A stretch of DNA of 50,046 nt from Nitrospira sp. SB0677_bin_15 (GCA_009842645.1 VYFB01000060.1:13575-63620); one strand, 5' to 3'; positions 10,443 through 21,480 are shown, counted from the stretch's first letter. Notes: generated from the sequence alone by a model not told the origin. Numbers and translations: made by a program.

Positions 10443-10529
10443 CCCTCACCTTAGTCCTCTCCCATCAAGGGAGAGGAAATTCCATACACTCCCTCGCCCC
10501 TTGCGGGAGAGGGTTGGGGTGAGGGGGGG
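10443..10529. repeat. Two adjacent REP-like palindromic repeats between pyrB and pyrC
   Basis: CCCTCACCTTAGTCCTCTCCCATCAAGGGAGAGG and CCCTCGCCCCTTGCGGGAGAGGGTTGGGGTGAGGGG, in opposite orientation. Confidence 0.85.
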
Positions 10530-10561
10530 GCAGATTCCGGGTATTTTCATGCCAATCCCGT

Positions 10562-12137
<1,576 letters not shown>

Positions 12138-12185
12138 CACTGAACTCCTTTCTCACCTCGCAGGATGAGCATTAAAGGTATGGGC

Positions 12186-12214
12186 ATCCTAAAAGGTCAG
12201 GATGGTTTAGTCAA
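12186..12214 (-). promoter_or_regulatory. Putative sigma-70 promoter of the pyr operon
   Basis: Minus strand TTGACT-N17-TAGGAT (-35 at 12209..12214, -10 at 12186..12191). Confidence 0.65.
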
Positions 12215-12236
12215 GGACTTCTTCTCAGAAACGGAA

Positions 12237-14033
12237 TTACGACCCCTTGAGGCCCCAAACGGTCAGGCGGGGATGCAGCGCCGCCTTGGGAAGAATCGAT
12301 TGATGCATGCGAAACGGCTGCAAATTAGCAACAAGGTCGCCAAACACGATTTCCAACGAAAGCCCGGAGACGATGGAAGACAGGGAGTCCGGTCCGGCAA
12401 GAAACGCTAATGCATTGGGCCGGAGTGCCTCGCTGATTCGACGCAGCCGATTTTGCAACGTCGATTCTTCATCATACGAAGCAAACGGCAGCCAGACGTA
12501 CATGAGGTCGTACGCCGATGCACCATAACGGAAATCGTCTTCGCTCAAGAAACGATAGGATGTTTGCCAGTCCAACCGGTTGCCTTGGGCCAATTGATTC
12601 CATACCGACTGGGCGTGCTTTTGGGCATAGGCTCCGTGTGAATAGACGATTGTCGTGGACCGGAGCCGGTCAAAAGTCAACAAGGACCCGATGACTCCGT
12701 CAAATCCATGAATGAGGATTTGGCCGGATTGTCCGACCTGGACAACCAGGCGTTGATCCTGCTCGATGAAGTCGTTCAAAAAATCAGCCACAAACGGTTG
12801 GCTTGCAAGATCCCCGATGGGCGTCTCATCTTCAGGATAGAGCAGCACGGCCGAGTAGGCTTCCTGGGGCGACACGACCGGCGCACAATCAGCGAACAAT
12901 CCTTCCCAGGAATTTGCCTTGTTCATAACAGCCTGGTTGCCTGCATGACGTTTCGACTGGTGCGTAATCCCCCAGGTTGGTCGTAGCGCAATTTCATGTG
13001 AGGTTCTATGGTCATGCAGCAACAGACGATCGGAGTCTACGGTCATGTATTTCCCACAAGGAGCGAAGCCGCGTTGATTGAAAGGCACAAACGAAAGGCC
13101 GCTGGCGTCATCCGTTTTGGTCACCTTGAGCAGGTTTCCCTGTTTGACCGTCAAACACATCTGTTGGCCCGGCTCCACGTAGCGAACGGGCGGATGCGGA
13201 TATGGCAGCCAATCGACCTCTTGCGACCGGGGCGGATCCATGAAGACCGTAAAAGGATGTTCTTCACCCCGATGCATGGGCGTAAAAAAATTGCCGAACA
13301 ATCCGAACGCCGCTGCCGACGGGTAGGTCGGGATGCCCCGGTATTGTAATGGCCGGGGCTGATGCGGGTTCTGATCGTCATACAGCCCGCGGATCAATTC
13401 AAACGTGGCACTGCCCGTTCCCGGCAACAATGATTTGAATAATTCCACCACCGGCAAATAATCAATCCTTGCCCAATGCATGGCACTCATGCAGGACATG
13501 AACTGCGCCCGATCCCATGTGCCGTCCTCCAATACATAGAATGCATCCTTCCGTTGGCGGATCATGGCATACCCGGTGTCGTCAAGCACAAGATCATCGT
13601 CGGCATAAAAGAATGCCACTTCCTCCGCAGCCACGCCCATGGCCAAGGACGCCATCATGCGGAGGTCGTGCCGTGTGAGCGTGCGCCAGTCGGGGCGAGT
13701 CGTCAGGTCCAGTTTCATGGTATTCACCAAGCCGGATGGTTTGAGACCTACCCATTGACCCCAGTCCAAATAGATCCGGGCCGACACCAGGTAAACCGTC
13801 CCATCGTCATGTTTCCCCCACTCACACTCATGCAACGGGCAACCGTCCGGATCGGTCATCAGGATACGACGACCCAAAGGGCCGTACACCACCACGTGAC
13901 AGGTAGGGAGTTGTTTGCACGCCAGGCTGTGGCTGTCCGACGACGCGTTTACAACAAGCGCCCGGTTGCCTTGAAGCATGAAACTCGCCGGATTGTGCAG
14001 GATGGACGAAAGAATCGCAGGATGGTTTTTCAA
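12237..14033 (-). CDS. Hypothetical protein (598 aa)
   Basis: Long intact ORF; no family recognised with confidence. The C-terminal part (DLMYVWLPFASYDEESTLQNRLRRISEALRPNALAFLAGP) faintly resembles a methyltransferase C-terminal lobe. Confidence 0.7.
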   Translation of the reverse strand: MKNHPAILSSILHNPASFMLQGNRALVVNASSDSHSLACKQLPTCHVVVYGPLGRRILMTDPDGCPLHECEWGKHDDGTVYLVSARIYLDWGQWVGLKPSGLVNTMKLDLTTRPDWRTLTRHDLRMMASLAMGVAAEEVAFFYADDDLVLDDTGYAMIRQRKDAFYVLEDGTWDRAQFMSCMSAMHWARIDYLPVVELFKSLLPGTGSATFELIRGLYDDQNPHQPRPLQYRGIPTYPSAAAFGLFGNFFTPMHRGEEHPFTVFMDPPRSQEVDWLPYPHPPVRYVEPGQQMCLTVKQGNLLKVTKTDDASGLSFVPFNQRGFAPCGKYMTVDSDRLLLHDHRTSHEIALRPTWGITHQSKRHAGNQAVMNKANSWEGLFADCAPVVSPQEAYSAVLLYPEDETPIGDLASQPFVADFLNDFIEQDQRLVVQVGQSGQILIHGFDGVIGSLLTFDRLRSTTIVYSHGAYAQKHAQSVWNQLAQGNRLDWQTSYRFLSEDDFRYGASAYDLMYVWLPFASYDEESTLQNRLRRISEALRPNALAFLAGPDSLSSIVSGLSLEIVFGDLVANLQPFRMHQSILPKAALHPRLTVWGLKGS

Positions 14034-14062
14034 CTAAAGCTCGCGGTGCTGATACTATTTCA

Positions 14063-14130
14063 AGGAACCTCTGATTCAGTGCACTATCGGGCGCATGGCT
14101 GCGTTGTGTCCTCGCTCAACCCTCACCTTT
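14063..14130. mobile_element. Truncated copy (about half) of the 144-bp MITE-like element
   Basis: AGGAACCTCTGATTCAGTGCACTATCGGGCGCATGGCTGCGTTGTGTCCTCGCTCAACCCTCACCT matches the full copies at 24677 and 25964. Confidence 0.75.
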
Positions 14131-14143
14131 AACCCCCTTCTTG

Positions 14144-15505
14144 TTACTCGCGAAGCTGCCCCGACCCGTACACCACGTATTTGGAACAGGTCAAATCTTC
14201 GAGACCCATGGGACCTCGAGCATGAATGCGCGTCGTGCTGATGCCGATTTCCGCGCCCAGGCCGAATTGATAGCCGTCATTGAGCCGGGATGAGGCATTG
14301 ATCATCACCGCGCCGGCATCGACTTCCTGCAAAAACCTCATGGCGCGACTATAATCCTTGGTCACAATGACTTCGGTATGCCGGGACCCATACATCCGGA
14401 TGTGAGTCATGGCTTCATCCATATCCTTGACAACCTTGACGGCCAGCGTCAAAGACAGAAACTCCCGGCCATAATCCTCTTCTGTCGCGCTTTGGGCCTC
14501 ATGAATATATTGACGGGTTTTTTCGCAACCCCGAATTTCCACGCCGGCCTCGATCAGGGCCTTGCCCAGCTTCGGCAACAACGTCCTGGCTATGCCCTGG
14601 TGGACCAGTAGCGTCTCCATGGCGTTACACGTGGAAGGCCGTTGGACTTTGGCATTCACGCTAATAGCCTCGGCCATCGCAAGATCGGCATCAGCATCGA
14701 TATAGGTGTGGCAGACCCCTTTGTCATGCTTGATGACCGGGATCGTCGAGTGCTCGGTCACGAGTTTCATCAGGGACTCCCCGCCCCGCGGAATAATCAG
14801 GTCGATGAATTGATCCTGCTTCAGCAGTTCCAGAACCGCTTCCCGTTCAGTGCGTTCGACCAGGGATATGGCCCCTTCCGGAAGCCCGGCCTTTTGTGCG
14901 GCCTCAGATAACACGCGGGCGATGGCCATATTGGAATGAATGGCTTCCGAACCGCCCCGGAGTACGCAAACGTTTCCGGATTTGAGACACAAGGCCGCGG
15001 CATCGGCCGTGACGTTCGGGCGGGACTCGTAAATGATCCCAATGACTCCAATGGGCACGCGAATGCGTCCGACCTTCATGCCGTTGGGCCGTTCCTGCAT
15101 GCCCGGTGATTGCCCGACGAGATCGCGTAACCGGGCAATTTGCCGGAGTCCATCCGCCATTTCCCGCACGCGCTCGGGCGTCAGTCGAAGCCGGTCGGCC
15201 ATGGCCTCCCGTCCGTTACTCGTATCAAAGGCTTCGAGATCTTTTGCATTGTCTTCCAGGAGCGCATCGGTGGCCTCTTCCAAGCCTTCGCCCATGGCCG
15301 TCAATGCCTCATTCTTGACGGATGCCGGCAGGCGACTCAATTGAGGAGCGGCAGAACGCGCCTGCTCCAGAAGCGTGCGAAGATACGTCGGGGTATCAAC
15401 GACCTCTTCCTCGGCACCTTCTTCAGGTGTGGGATCGGCGTCTTGTGTCGCCCCTTCTATGCCTTGTTCTTCTTTCAGTTCCTCTTGGGTCTCTTCAGTG
15501 CTCAT
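14144..15505 (-). CDS. proA: Glutamate-5-semialdehyde dehydrogenase (gamma-glutamyl phosphate reductase) with acidic N-terminal extension
   Basis: GVIGIIYESRPNVTADAAALCLKSGNVCVLRGGSEAIHSN; VQRPSTCNAMETLLVH; TTRIHARGPMGLEDLT. Confidence 0.96.
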   Translation of the reverse strand: MSTEETQEELKEEQGIEGATQDADPTPEEGAEEEVVDTPTYLRTLLEQARSAAPQLSRLPASVKNEALTAMGEGLEEATDALLEDNAKDLEAFDTSNGREAMADRLRLTPERVREMADGLRQIARLRDLVGQSPGMQERPNGMKVGRIRVPIGVIGIIYESRPNVTADAAALCLKSGNVCVLRGGSEAIHSNMAIARVLSEAAQKAGLPEGAISLVERTEREAVLELLKQDQFIDLIIPRGGESLMKLVTEHSTIPVIKHDKGVCHTYIDADADLAMAEAISVNAKVQRPSTCNAMETLLVHQGIARTLLPKLGKALIEAGVEIRGCEKTRQYIHEAQSATEEDYGREFLSLTLAVKVVKDMDEAMTHIRMYGSRHTEVIVTKDYSRAMRFLQEVDAGAVMINASSRLNDGYQFGLGAEIGISTTRIHARGPMGLEDLTCSKYVVYGSGQLRE

Positions 15506-15687
15506 ACTCTCCAGCCATTAAAGGTGATGGTTGCTCCCTGATCGAGAATACCGAGGCGTCATAAACCCGGTCAAGATCAGCTAAACCTGTTCCCTTGATT
15601 TTCCGTATTCAATCCTGCTACACATGGTGCCGTTGTTACTTCAGCAAAGAGAGATTTACCGCCTTCCCCATCGCGATCTGACCTTGT

Positions 15688-15763
15688 GCCGAGGTAGCTC
15701 AGTTGGCAGAGCACAGCCCTGAAAAGGCTGGTGTCGGCAGTTCGATTCTGCCCCTCGGCACCA
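15688..15763 (+). tRNA. tRNA-Phe (anticodon GAA), CCA encoded
   Basis: GCCGAGG/CCTCGGC acceptor, CAGCC-CTGAAAA-GGCTG anticodon arm, GGCAG-TTCGATT-CTGCC T arm, ACCA end. Confidence 0.97.
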
Positions 15764-15914
15764 TATTTCTCTCTCCCGCACTCTCGCCTCAGCCTCAGTC
15801 CCTGCACAATGCATCCATGAAGTGCTCCTGACTGCACATCGCAGACTAAATTACGGACACACCGTTTTCCAATCGAAGCCACAAATAGAGGAACATCTTG
15901 ACTTTACGGTAGAA

Positions 15915-15949
15915 ATAGCGTCAAAATAGTGGCATATAATTGACGTTAT
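15915..15949 (+). promoter_or_regulatory. Inverted repeat overlapping a TATAAT -10 box (putative operator)
   Basis: ATAGCGTCAA-N15-TTGACGTTAT (9/10 match between arms) with TATAAT at 15935..15940, upstream of CDS 16011. Confidence 0.5.
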
Positions 15950-16010
15950 TTAATTTATTGGCATGTTTATAGAAGTTAATGTAAATTTAAAGTCAACCTC
16001 GTGAAAGATT

Positions 16011-16595
16011 ATGGATAAATTAAAGCTTCGCGTAAAAGCCTCTGATTATGAGCTTGAGGCTGAAGGCTCCAGAGATTTTCTTAATGAGCAGTATGAAGCC
16101 TTCAAGCAACTTCTTGGTGCTGTGACACAAAAATCTGTTGTGTCAGGATCGCGGGGGAAAATGGATTTTCCGTCATCGCGTGCCTCGGTCGTTGCTCCCC
16201 TGCCCGACAAGAAGACAGGTGTTCCTCCAAATTCCCAGGCCACGTCTTTTCAGAAATTGCTGGTATGGGATGATCGAACTCAACGGGTGAAAATCACAGC
16301 CCTCCCGGATGGCCCGACGAGCATAGCTGATACGGTTTTGCTGCTCTTATTGGGATACCGCGAACTTCGAGGGCTAAGTCAGATATCTGCATTAGATCTG
16401 AATCAGGGGCTCAGGTCCGCAGGCATCGACGACGTTCGTTTAGATAGAGAAATGGCGCCTTACCTGAAGGCCAGATTGGTGCTGCGATCCGGAGTCGGGA
16501 AAGGCAGCCGGTATCGACTCACCACGCGCGGCGTCAAACAAGCCCAGGAACTTGTCCAAACCCTCGCTACGCTGATTCCCGATCCCTTCCTCTGA
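16011..16595 (+). CDS. Hypothetical protein, possible C-terminal winged-helix
   Basis: 194 aa ORF; C-terminus APYLKARLVLRSGVGKGSRYRLTTRGVKQAQELV resembles a wHTH. Confidence 0.65.
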   Translation: MDKLKLRVKASDYELEAEGSRDFLNEQYEAFKQLLGAVTQKSVVSGSRGKMDFPSSRASVVAPLPDKKTGVPPNSQATSFQKLLVWDDRTQRVKITALPDGPTSIADTVLLLLLGYRELRGLSQISALDLNQGLRSAGIDDVRLDREMAPYLKARLVLRSGVGKGSRYRLTTRGVKQAQELVQTLATLIPDPFL

Positions 16596-16628
16596 TTCAC
16601 CTTCCGGAGATGATAATGTTGGCTTGTC

Positions 16629-16901
16629 TTATTCCGTGAAGAGGTCGGAGTGCGAGCCGATACGGACCAGGTGTAATTCGCTTCCTTCGACCCTATAAAT
16701 CAGAAGCCGGTCCGTCTCGACGTGCGTCTCCCTGTACCCTTTCCAGATACCTCGCAATGGATGATCGCGTTGCTGCACGGCTAACGGCTCTTGCCGGATC
16801 AATGCTGCCAGCACCGTTCGCAACTTTGTCAGGTCTTTCCCTTGTTTCCGGGCTTTTTTGACGTCGCGTTTGAACTGCGTGGATCGAACCGGGGTCAGCA
16901 C
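16629..16901 (-). CDS. YafQ/RelE-family mRNA interferase toxin
   Basis: TPVRSTQFKRDVKKARKQGKDLTKLRTVLAALIRQEPL...HPLRGIWKGYRETHVETDRLLIYRVEGSELHLVRIGSHSDLF. Confidence 0.9.
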   Translation of the reverse strand: MLTPVRSTQFKRDVKKARKQGKDLTKLRTVLAALIRQEPLAVQQRDHPLRGIWKGYRETHVETDRLLIYRVEGSELHLVRIGSHSDLFTE

Positions 16902-17160
16902 TTAGATGTCCAGATCCCGGAACAGGTCTTCGGCTTTGCCAAAACGCTTCCCTTTGCCTTCGTTTAATTCCTTCATGGCCTTGAGAGTTCTCACGTTCGG
17001 CACTTGGACGGCAAATGGCAGCCTCTTTTCGTCTGCCACGCGCACCAATAACAGACGAATGGCATCGGACACTGAAAGGCCCATGGATTGGAGTACTTTT
17101 GTGGCTTGTTTTTTGGTTTTGCCCGCGATTCGAGCGCGTACGACGGTATCGGCATTCATC
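16902..17160 (-). CDS. RelB/DinJ-family antitoxin
   Basis: MNADTVVRARIAGKTKKQATKVLQSMGLSVSDAIRLLLVRVADEKRLPF; directly upstream of the YafQ toxin. The ORF track extends to 17198. Confidence 0.9.
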
Positions 17161-17293
17161 TTGACGTCCTCCGGCATGTAGCTTGAATGTAGCCACACGT
17201 TCTTGCCGTGTCAAGGGATTCCGCAGGGAGGTGCTGGATTTCCGATCCTCCGTACTGTCATTCCTGCACACGCGAGAAAGTAGAAGAAAAAAC

Positions 17294-17327
17294 ACCCTCA
17301 CCCTGCCCTCTCCCAGAGGGAGAGGGT
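17294..17327. repeat. REP-like palindromic repeat
   Basis: CACCCTCACCCTGCCCTCTCCCAGAGGGAGAGGG. Confidence 0.85.
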
Positions 17328-17343
17328 AACAGGAATGTAGGGC

Positions 17344-18063
17344 TTAAGAGGCCGTCTGCTTCTTACCTTGACCGGTCATGACCGCGTCGATCATGGAGCG
17401 AAACAATAATTGCCCGTCTTCGTTGTCCAGCAGGGCTTCGGCGCAGCGTTCCGGGTGCGGCATGAGGCCCAACACGTTGCCCGCGGGATTGCGAAGCCCT
17501 GCAATGTTGTCGAGCGAACCGTTGGGGTTGGCCTGTTCCGTGACAGTTCCATCCGCCCGGCAATACCGGAACACGATTTGGGCATTGGCCCGGACCGCGG
17601 CCAAGGTCACGGGATCGGTATGGTAATTGCCCTCTGCGTGGGCAATCGGAAAACGTATCACCTGTCCGGATTCATAGTGCCGCGTAAACGGGGTATCGGC
17701 ATTTTCCACTTTCACGCAAACGTCGTCGCATATAAAGGAAAGTCCAACGTTAGGCAGCATGGCGCCGGGCAATAATCCCGCTTCGAGGAGGATCTGAAAC
17801 CCGTTGCAGATTCCCATGACCAGCCCTCCCGTCCGGGCGAATTCCTGAACGGCGTGCATGATCGGTGAGAGTTGCGCAATGGCCCCGCTACGCAGGTAAT
17901 CCCCGTAAGAAAAGCCGCCGGGCAGGACGACGGCATCCAGTTCGCCCAGCGACGTGTCGCCATGCCAGATGAGGGTGACGTCCTGATCCAGCACATTGGC
18001 CAGGACGTGTGCGCAATCGCGGTCACAGTTCGAGCCGGGAAAAACAATGACGCCCCATTTCAT
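17344..18063 (-). CDS. purQ: Phosphoribosylformylglycinamidine synthase subunit PurQ
   Basis: [57 protein letters not shown]. Confidence 0.97.
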   Translation of the reverse strand: MKWGVIVFPGSNCDRDCAHVLANVLDQDVTLIWHGDTSLGELDAVVLPGGFSYGDYLRSGAIAQLSPIMHAVQEFARTGGLVMGICNGFQILLEAGLLPGAMLPNVGLSFICDDVCVKVENADTPFTRHYESGQVIRFPIAHAEGNYHTDPVTLAAVRANAQIVFRYCRADGTVTEQANPNGSLDNIAGLRNPAGNVLGLMPHPERCAEALLDNEDGQLLFRSMIDAVMTGQGKKQTAS

Positions 18064-18326
18064 GAGGAATGCCGCGACGGGTGTAGTTCCAACTCGTATT
18101 GATATTCTTCGATGACCGTGTTGGCGAGGAGCGTTTCACACATGGCCTTGAGTTGCGCTTCCGCCTCAACCGGATCATCCTGGTTCAATTCAATTTCCAG
18201 AAACTTTCCCACGCGGACGTCGGCCACGCCGGCAAACCCCAAGGTTCTCAACGACTGCCGGATGGTCCTGCCCTGAGGGTCCAAAATGCCTGATTTCAAG
18301 GTCACGTGAATTTTGGCCCTGATCAT
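18060..18326 (-). CDS. purS: Phosphoribosylformylglycinamidine synthase subunit PurS
   Basis: [43 protein letters not shown]. Confidence 0.95.
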   Translation of the reverse strand: MIRAKIHVTLKSGILDPQGRTIRQSLRTLGFAGVADVRVGKFLEIELNQDDPVEAEAQLKAMCETLLANTVIEEYQYELELHPSRHSS

Positions 18327-19669
18327 GGGCGAGTTTTCCCTTTTCGCACGGGCCTGGGTTTCAACGCGACTGCCTTTGATCCAAAAACTCGCCGGTAGAC
18401 TTCATCCAGGTGACGAACGTACCATTCGGGGTCGAAACAGGATTTGATCCCGGCTTGCGTCAACTTTCTTGAGATCAACGGGTCTTCAGACACGAGATCG
18501 TGAAAAGACTCCCCTCCTTCCCAGGCTTCCATGGCGTTCCGTTGAACCGCTTCGTACGCGACTTTGCGCTCGACGCCACGGTCCACCAAAGCCAGCAACA
18601 AGCGTTGTGAGTAGACCAACCCGCCCTTCAGGTTTAAATTTTCCAACATCCGTTCCGGATACACCACCAGGTTCTTGAGAAGTTGGGTGAGACGCACGAG
18701 CATATAATCAAGCAAAATCGTGCTGTCCGGGATAATAATACGCTCGACCGAAGAATGGCTGATGTCACGTTCGTGCCACAATGTGACGTTTTCCAGCGCG
18801 GCCAGACTATTGGCTCGAATGACCCGGGCAAGTCCACAGAGATTTTCTGACCCCACAGGATTCCGTTTATGCGGCATGGCGGATGATCCTTTTTGCCCGG
18901 CACTAAAATATTCCTCGGCCTCCAGGACTTCGGTTCGTTGGAGATGGCGAATTTCCGTTGCCACTTTTTCGATACTCGCGGCCACAAGGGCCAAGGCGCC
19001 GATAAACGCGGCGTGCCGGTCCCGTTGCACGACCTGGTTTGAGACCGCAGCCGGTTTCAACCCCAGCTTCGCACAGGTAACTTTTTCAATCCGCGGCGGC
19101 AGGTGGGCGAACGTGCCCATGGCCCCGGACAGCTTCCCAACGGCAACGTCCTCTCCGGCTGCCGTCAGCCGGTTGCGTTGCCGCTTGAATTCCTCGTACC
19201 AGATGACAAATTTGAAACCCAGGGAGATCGGCTCGCCGTGAATGCCATGAGACCGTCCTACCATCATCGTTTTCCTGTGCGCGAAGGCCTGATCTTGCAA
19301 CACCGTCAGCAAGGCGTCCAGGTCTTCCAGGATGATGCCCCCCGCCTCGACCAATTGAATGGCCAGCCCGGTATCGAGGACGTCGGAAGAGGTCAGGCCC
19401 ACGTGCAAATGACGGGCCGGCGGGCCGGCCTGTTCGGCAAGGGATTCCAAAAACGCAATAATGTCATGTTTGGTGACCCGTTCGATTTCTTCGATCCGGC
19501 CGGGGTCCAGGGTCACTTTTCGTTTGACCCGTCGGGCCATGCCCCGCGGAACCTCGCCGGCTTCCTCACGCGCTTCACACGAGGCCAATTCGACTTGCAG
19601 CCAGGTCTCATATTTCCGCTGAGGAGTCCATATGGCTCCCATACGGGGCAAGGTGTAGCGTTCAATCAT
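18323..19669 (-). CDS. purB: Adenylosuccinate lyase
   Basis: Signature GQKGSSAMPHKRNPVGSENLCGLARV; VGLTSSDVLDTGLAIQL. Confidence 0.97.
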   Translation of the reverse strand: MIERYTLPRMGAIWTPQRKYETWLQVELASCEAREEAGEVPRGMARRVKRKVTLDPGRIEEIERVTKHDIIAFLESLAEQAGPPARHLHVGLTSSDVLDTGLAIQLVEAGGIILEDLDALLTVLQDQAFAHRKTMMVGRSHGIHGEPISLGFKFVIWYEEFKRQRNRLTAAGEDVAVGKLSGAMGTFAHLPPRIEKVTCAKLGLKPAAVSNQVVQRDRHAAFIGALALVAASIEKVATEIRHLQRTEVLEAEEYFSAGQKGSSAMPHKRNPVGSENLCGLARVIRANSLAALENVTLWHERDISHSSVERIIIPDSTILLDYMLVRLTQLLKNLVVYPERMLENLNLKGGLVYSQRLLLALVDRGVERKVAYEAVQRNAMEAWEGGESFHDLVSEDPLISRKLTQAGIKSCFDPEWYVRHLDEVYRRVFGSKAVALKPRPVRKGKTRP

Positions 19670-19690
19670 GGGGTCTCCTGGGCAAATATT

Positions 19691-20038
19691 TTATTCCTGC
19701 GGGGTGTAGAGACACGCATCCAAAATGCCTAGAACCTCATCAAGCACAAATCGAGGGGCTTTTTCAATAAATTTCACCCGTCGTCTTGTACTGTCAACGG
19801 ACTTGAGCTGTTCAACCATAATGTACCCCGTCAGGGACGACTCTTCGGGGACGGCCACGTGAAAGGGAATGTTTCTGAACGCCTTGGTGATGGGGCACAC
19901 CATGGCAAGTCCCGTATGGCGGTTGAACAACGTGTTACTGACGACCAGCGCAGGACGACGCCCCTTTTGTTCGTGTCCGGCCTGCGGGTCGAAGGTCAGA
20001 ATCACGAAATCCCCTTTTTTCGGAACATAGGCGGGCAC
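19691..20038 (-). CDS. mazF: MazF/PemK-family endoribonuclease toxin
   Basis: PKKGDFVILTFDPQAGHEQKGRRPALVVSNTLFNRHTGLAMVCPITKAFRNIPFHVAV. Confidence 0.93.
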   Translation of the reverse strand: MPAYVPKKGDFVILTFDPQAGHEQKGRRPALVVSNTLFNRHTGLAMVCPITKAFRNIPFHVAVPEESSLTGYIMVEQLKSVDSTRRRVKFIEKAPRFVLDEVLGILDACLYTPQE

Positions 20039-20287
20039 CTACCACACCTCTTTCCCCACTGGCGGTCCCCAGTCCTGTTCTTCAAGTTGATACGTTTCCG
20101 GCATTTTGGCGACCAACGTTTTCAGGTCATATTTCCCCCGTACTTTGGCCACAGGTTCGACAATAATCCGTCCCTTCCTGATAGAGACGTTCACTTCATC
20201 ACCCACGTTAATTCGGGCTTCGTCCAAAAGCGTCTTCGTGAACCGAAGCCCCTGACTGTTTCCCCATTTCTGAACCTTGGTCACCAT
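20039..20287 (-). CDS. mazE: MazE-family antitoxin
   Basis: VTKVQKWGNSQGLRFTKTLLDEARINVGDEVNVSIRKGRIIVEP (AbrB/MazE fold), adjacent to mazF. Confidence 0.93.
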   Translation of the reverse strand: MVTKVQKWGNSQGLRFTKTLLDEARINVGDEVNVSIRKGRIIVEPVAKVRGKYDLKTLVAKMPETYQLEEQDWGPPVGKEVW

Positions 20288-20425
20288 GGTCTATCTCCTC
20301 ATATCACCAACTGTATAGCCGAAGTATATCCTTTGGCGCATTGCATGACAACGGTTTATGAGAAACGTTGGATTACGTTGTGGCGCCGGGGTATGCCTTC
20401 GGCCAACTCGCCCACGGTCTGGTCT

Positions 20426-20463
20426 CCCCCTCACCCCGGCCCTCTCCCTCAAGGGGCGAGGGA
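20426..20463. repeat. REP-like palindromic repeat
   Basis: CCCCCTCACCCCGGCCCTCTCCCTCAAGGGGCGAGGG. Confidence 0.85.
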
Positions 20464-20477
20464 GAAATGCCAACCAT

Positions 20478-20963
20478 TCAAGAGGCGAGGGCACTGCGTT
20501 TGGGCTCCAGGCGCACGTCGTGCTTTATGAGTTGATCCAGGATGCCGTTCACGAATCGTCTGGTCTCATCGTCCGCAAAGTTTTTGGCCAGTTCCAGGGC
20601 TTCATCCACCGTCACCTTCGCCGGCACGTCAGGGACCCAAAGTAATTCATACATCGCTTGTCGCAAAATATTGCGATCCACCACGGGCATACGATTGACG
20701 GTCCAATTTCGTGCATAGGCGGCAATCAGGTCGTCGAGTTCGGCTTGATGTTCCCGGACGCCGTCAACCAGTTCAGACGTAAACGTCCTGACCGATTCCG
20801 ACGCATCTCTTTGTGCCCAGAATTGTTCCAGCCAGAATTCGGCAGATCCGTGAAAATCGCATTGAAACAGAATTTGAAGGGCTAATTCACGCGCATCGTG
20901 TCGCGTGTACCCTCGTCGCGATTCGGAGGATGAGTCTTCTTGTTGTGTCCCGTTCACGGACAT
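20478..20963 (-). CDS. nusB: Transcription antitermination factor NusB
   Basis: ARELALQILFQCDF; NRMPVVDRNILRQAMYELLWVPDVPAKVTVDEALELAKNFADDETRRFVNGILD. Confidence 0.96.
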   Translation of the reverse strand: MSVNGTQQEDSSSESRRGYTRHDARELALQILFQCDFHGSAEFWLEQFWAQRDASESVRTFTSELVDGVREHQAELDDLIAAYARNWTVNRMPVVDRNILRQAMYELLWVPDVPAKVTVDEALELAKNFADDETRRFVNGILDQLIKHDVRLEPKRSALAS

Positions 20964-20979
20964 ATCAAAGGTTCCGTGA

Positions 20980-21480
20980 TCATACGTGTCGGAAGCCGGT
21001 CGGCTTTCGATTGCCGTCGTGCAATTCTTTCATGAGAGTTGCCATCTCAATAGCCGTACACGCGGCTTCCCTGCCCCGGTTGATTTCAGTTGTGCCGGCC
21101 CGGGCCAATGCCTCTTCAGCGGTATTCGTGGTCAAGACGCCGAAGATAACGGGAATGCCCGTTTCCCATGAGGCTCGCGCAATGCCCCTGCTCATTTCCG
21201 CACTAATAAAATCAAAATGAGGGGTCTCTCCCTTGATGACGGCACCCAAGCACAGCACGGCGTCAAACTGTTTGGATTGGGCCAACTGCCTGGCTACCAA
21301 CGGGATTTCAAATGCCCCGGGGACACGGACGATTTGAACGTTGTCTTCGTGCGCGCCATGGTGTTTCAGCGTTTCGATCGCAGCGGCCTCCAAGCGCCCG
21401 GTGACGAATTCATTGAATTTGCTGACCACGATGCCAAATCGCAGGTCACCGGCATTCAGGTTTCCTTCAGTGAAATTCAT
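20980..21480 (-). CDS. ribH: 6,7-dimethyl-8-ribityllumazine synthase
   Basis: IVVSKFNEFVTGRLEAAAIETLKHHGA; VPGAFEIPLVARQLA; CLGAVIKGETPHFDFI; GVLTTNTAEEALARAG. Confidence 0.97.
   Translation of the reverse strand: MNFTEGNLNAGDLRFGIVVSKFNEFVTGRLEAAAIETLKHHGAHEDNVQIVRVPGAFEIPLVARQLAQSKQFDAVLCLGAVIKGETPHFDFISAEMSRGIARASWETGIPVIFGVLTTNTAEEALARAGTTEINRGREAACTAIEMATLMKELHDGNRKPTGFRHV

Noticed and set aside
15577-15882. 101-aa minus-strand ORF (…GAEGQNRTADTSLFRAVLCQLSYLGTRS…)
   Set aside because: Reads through the tRNA-Phe gene antisense; this peptide is a well-known artefact of translating tRNA-Phe.
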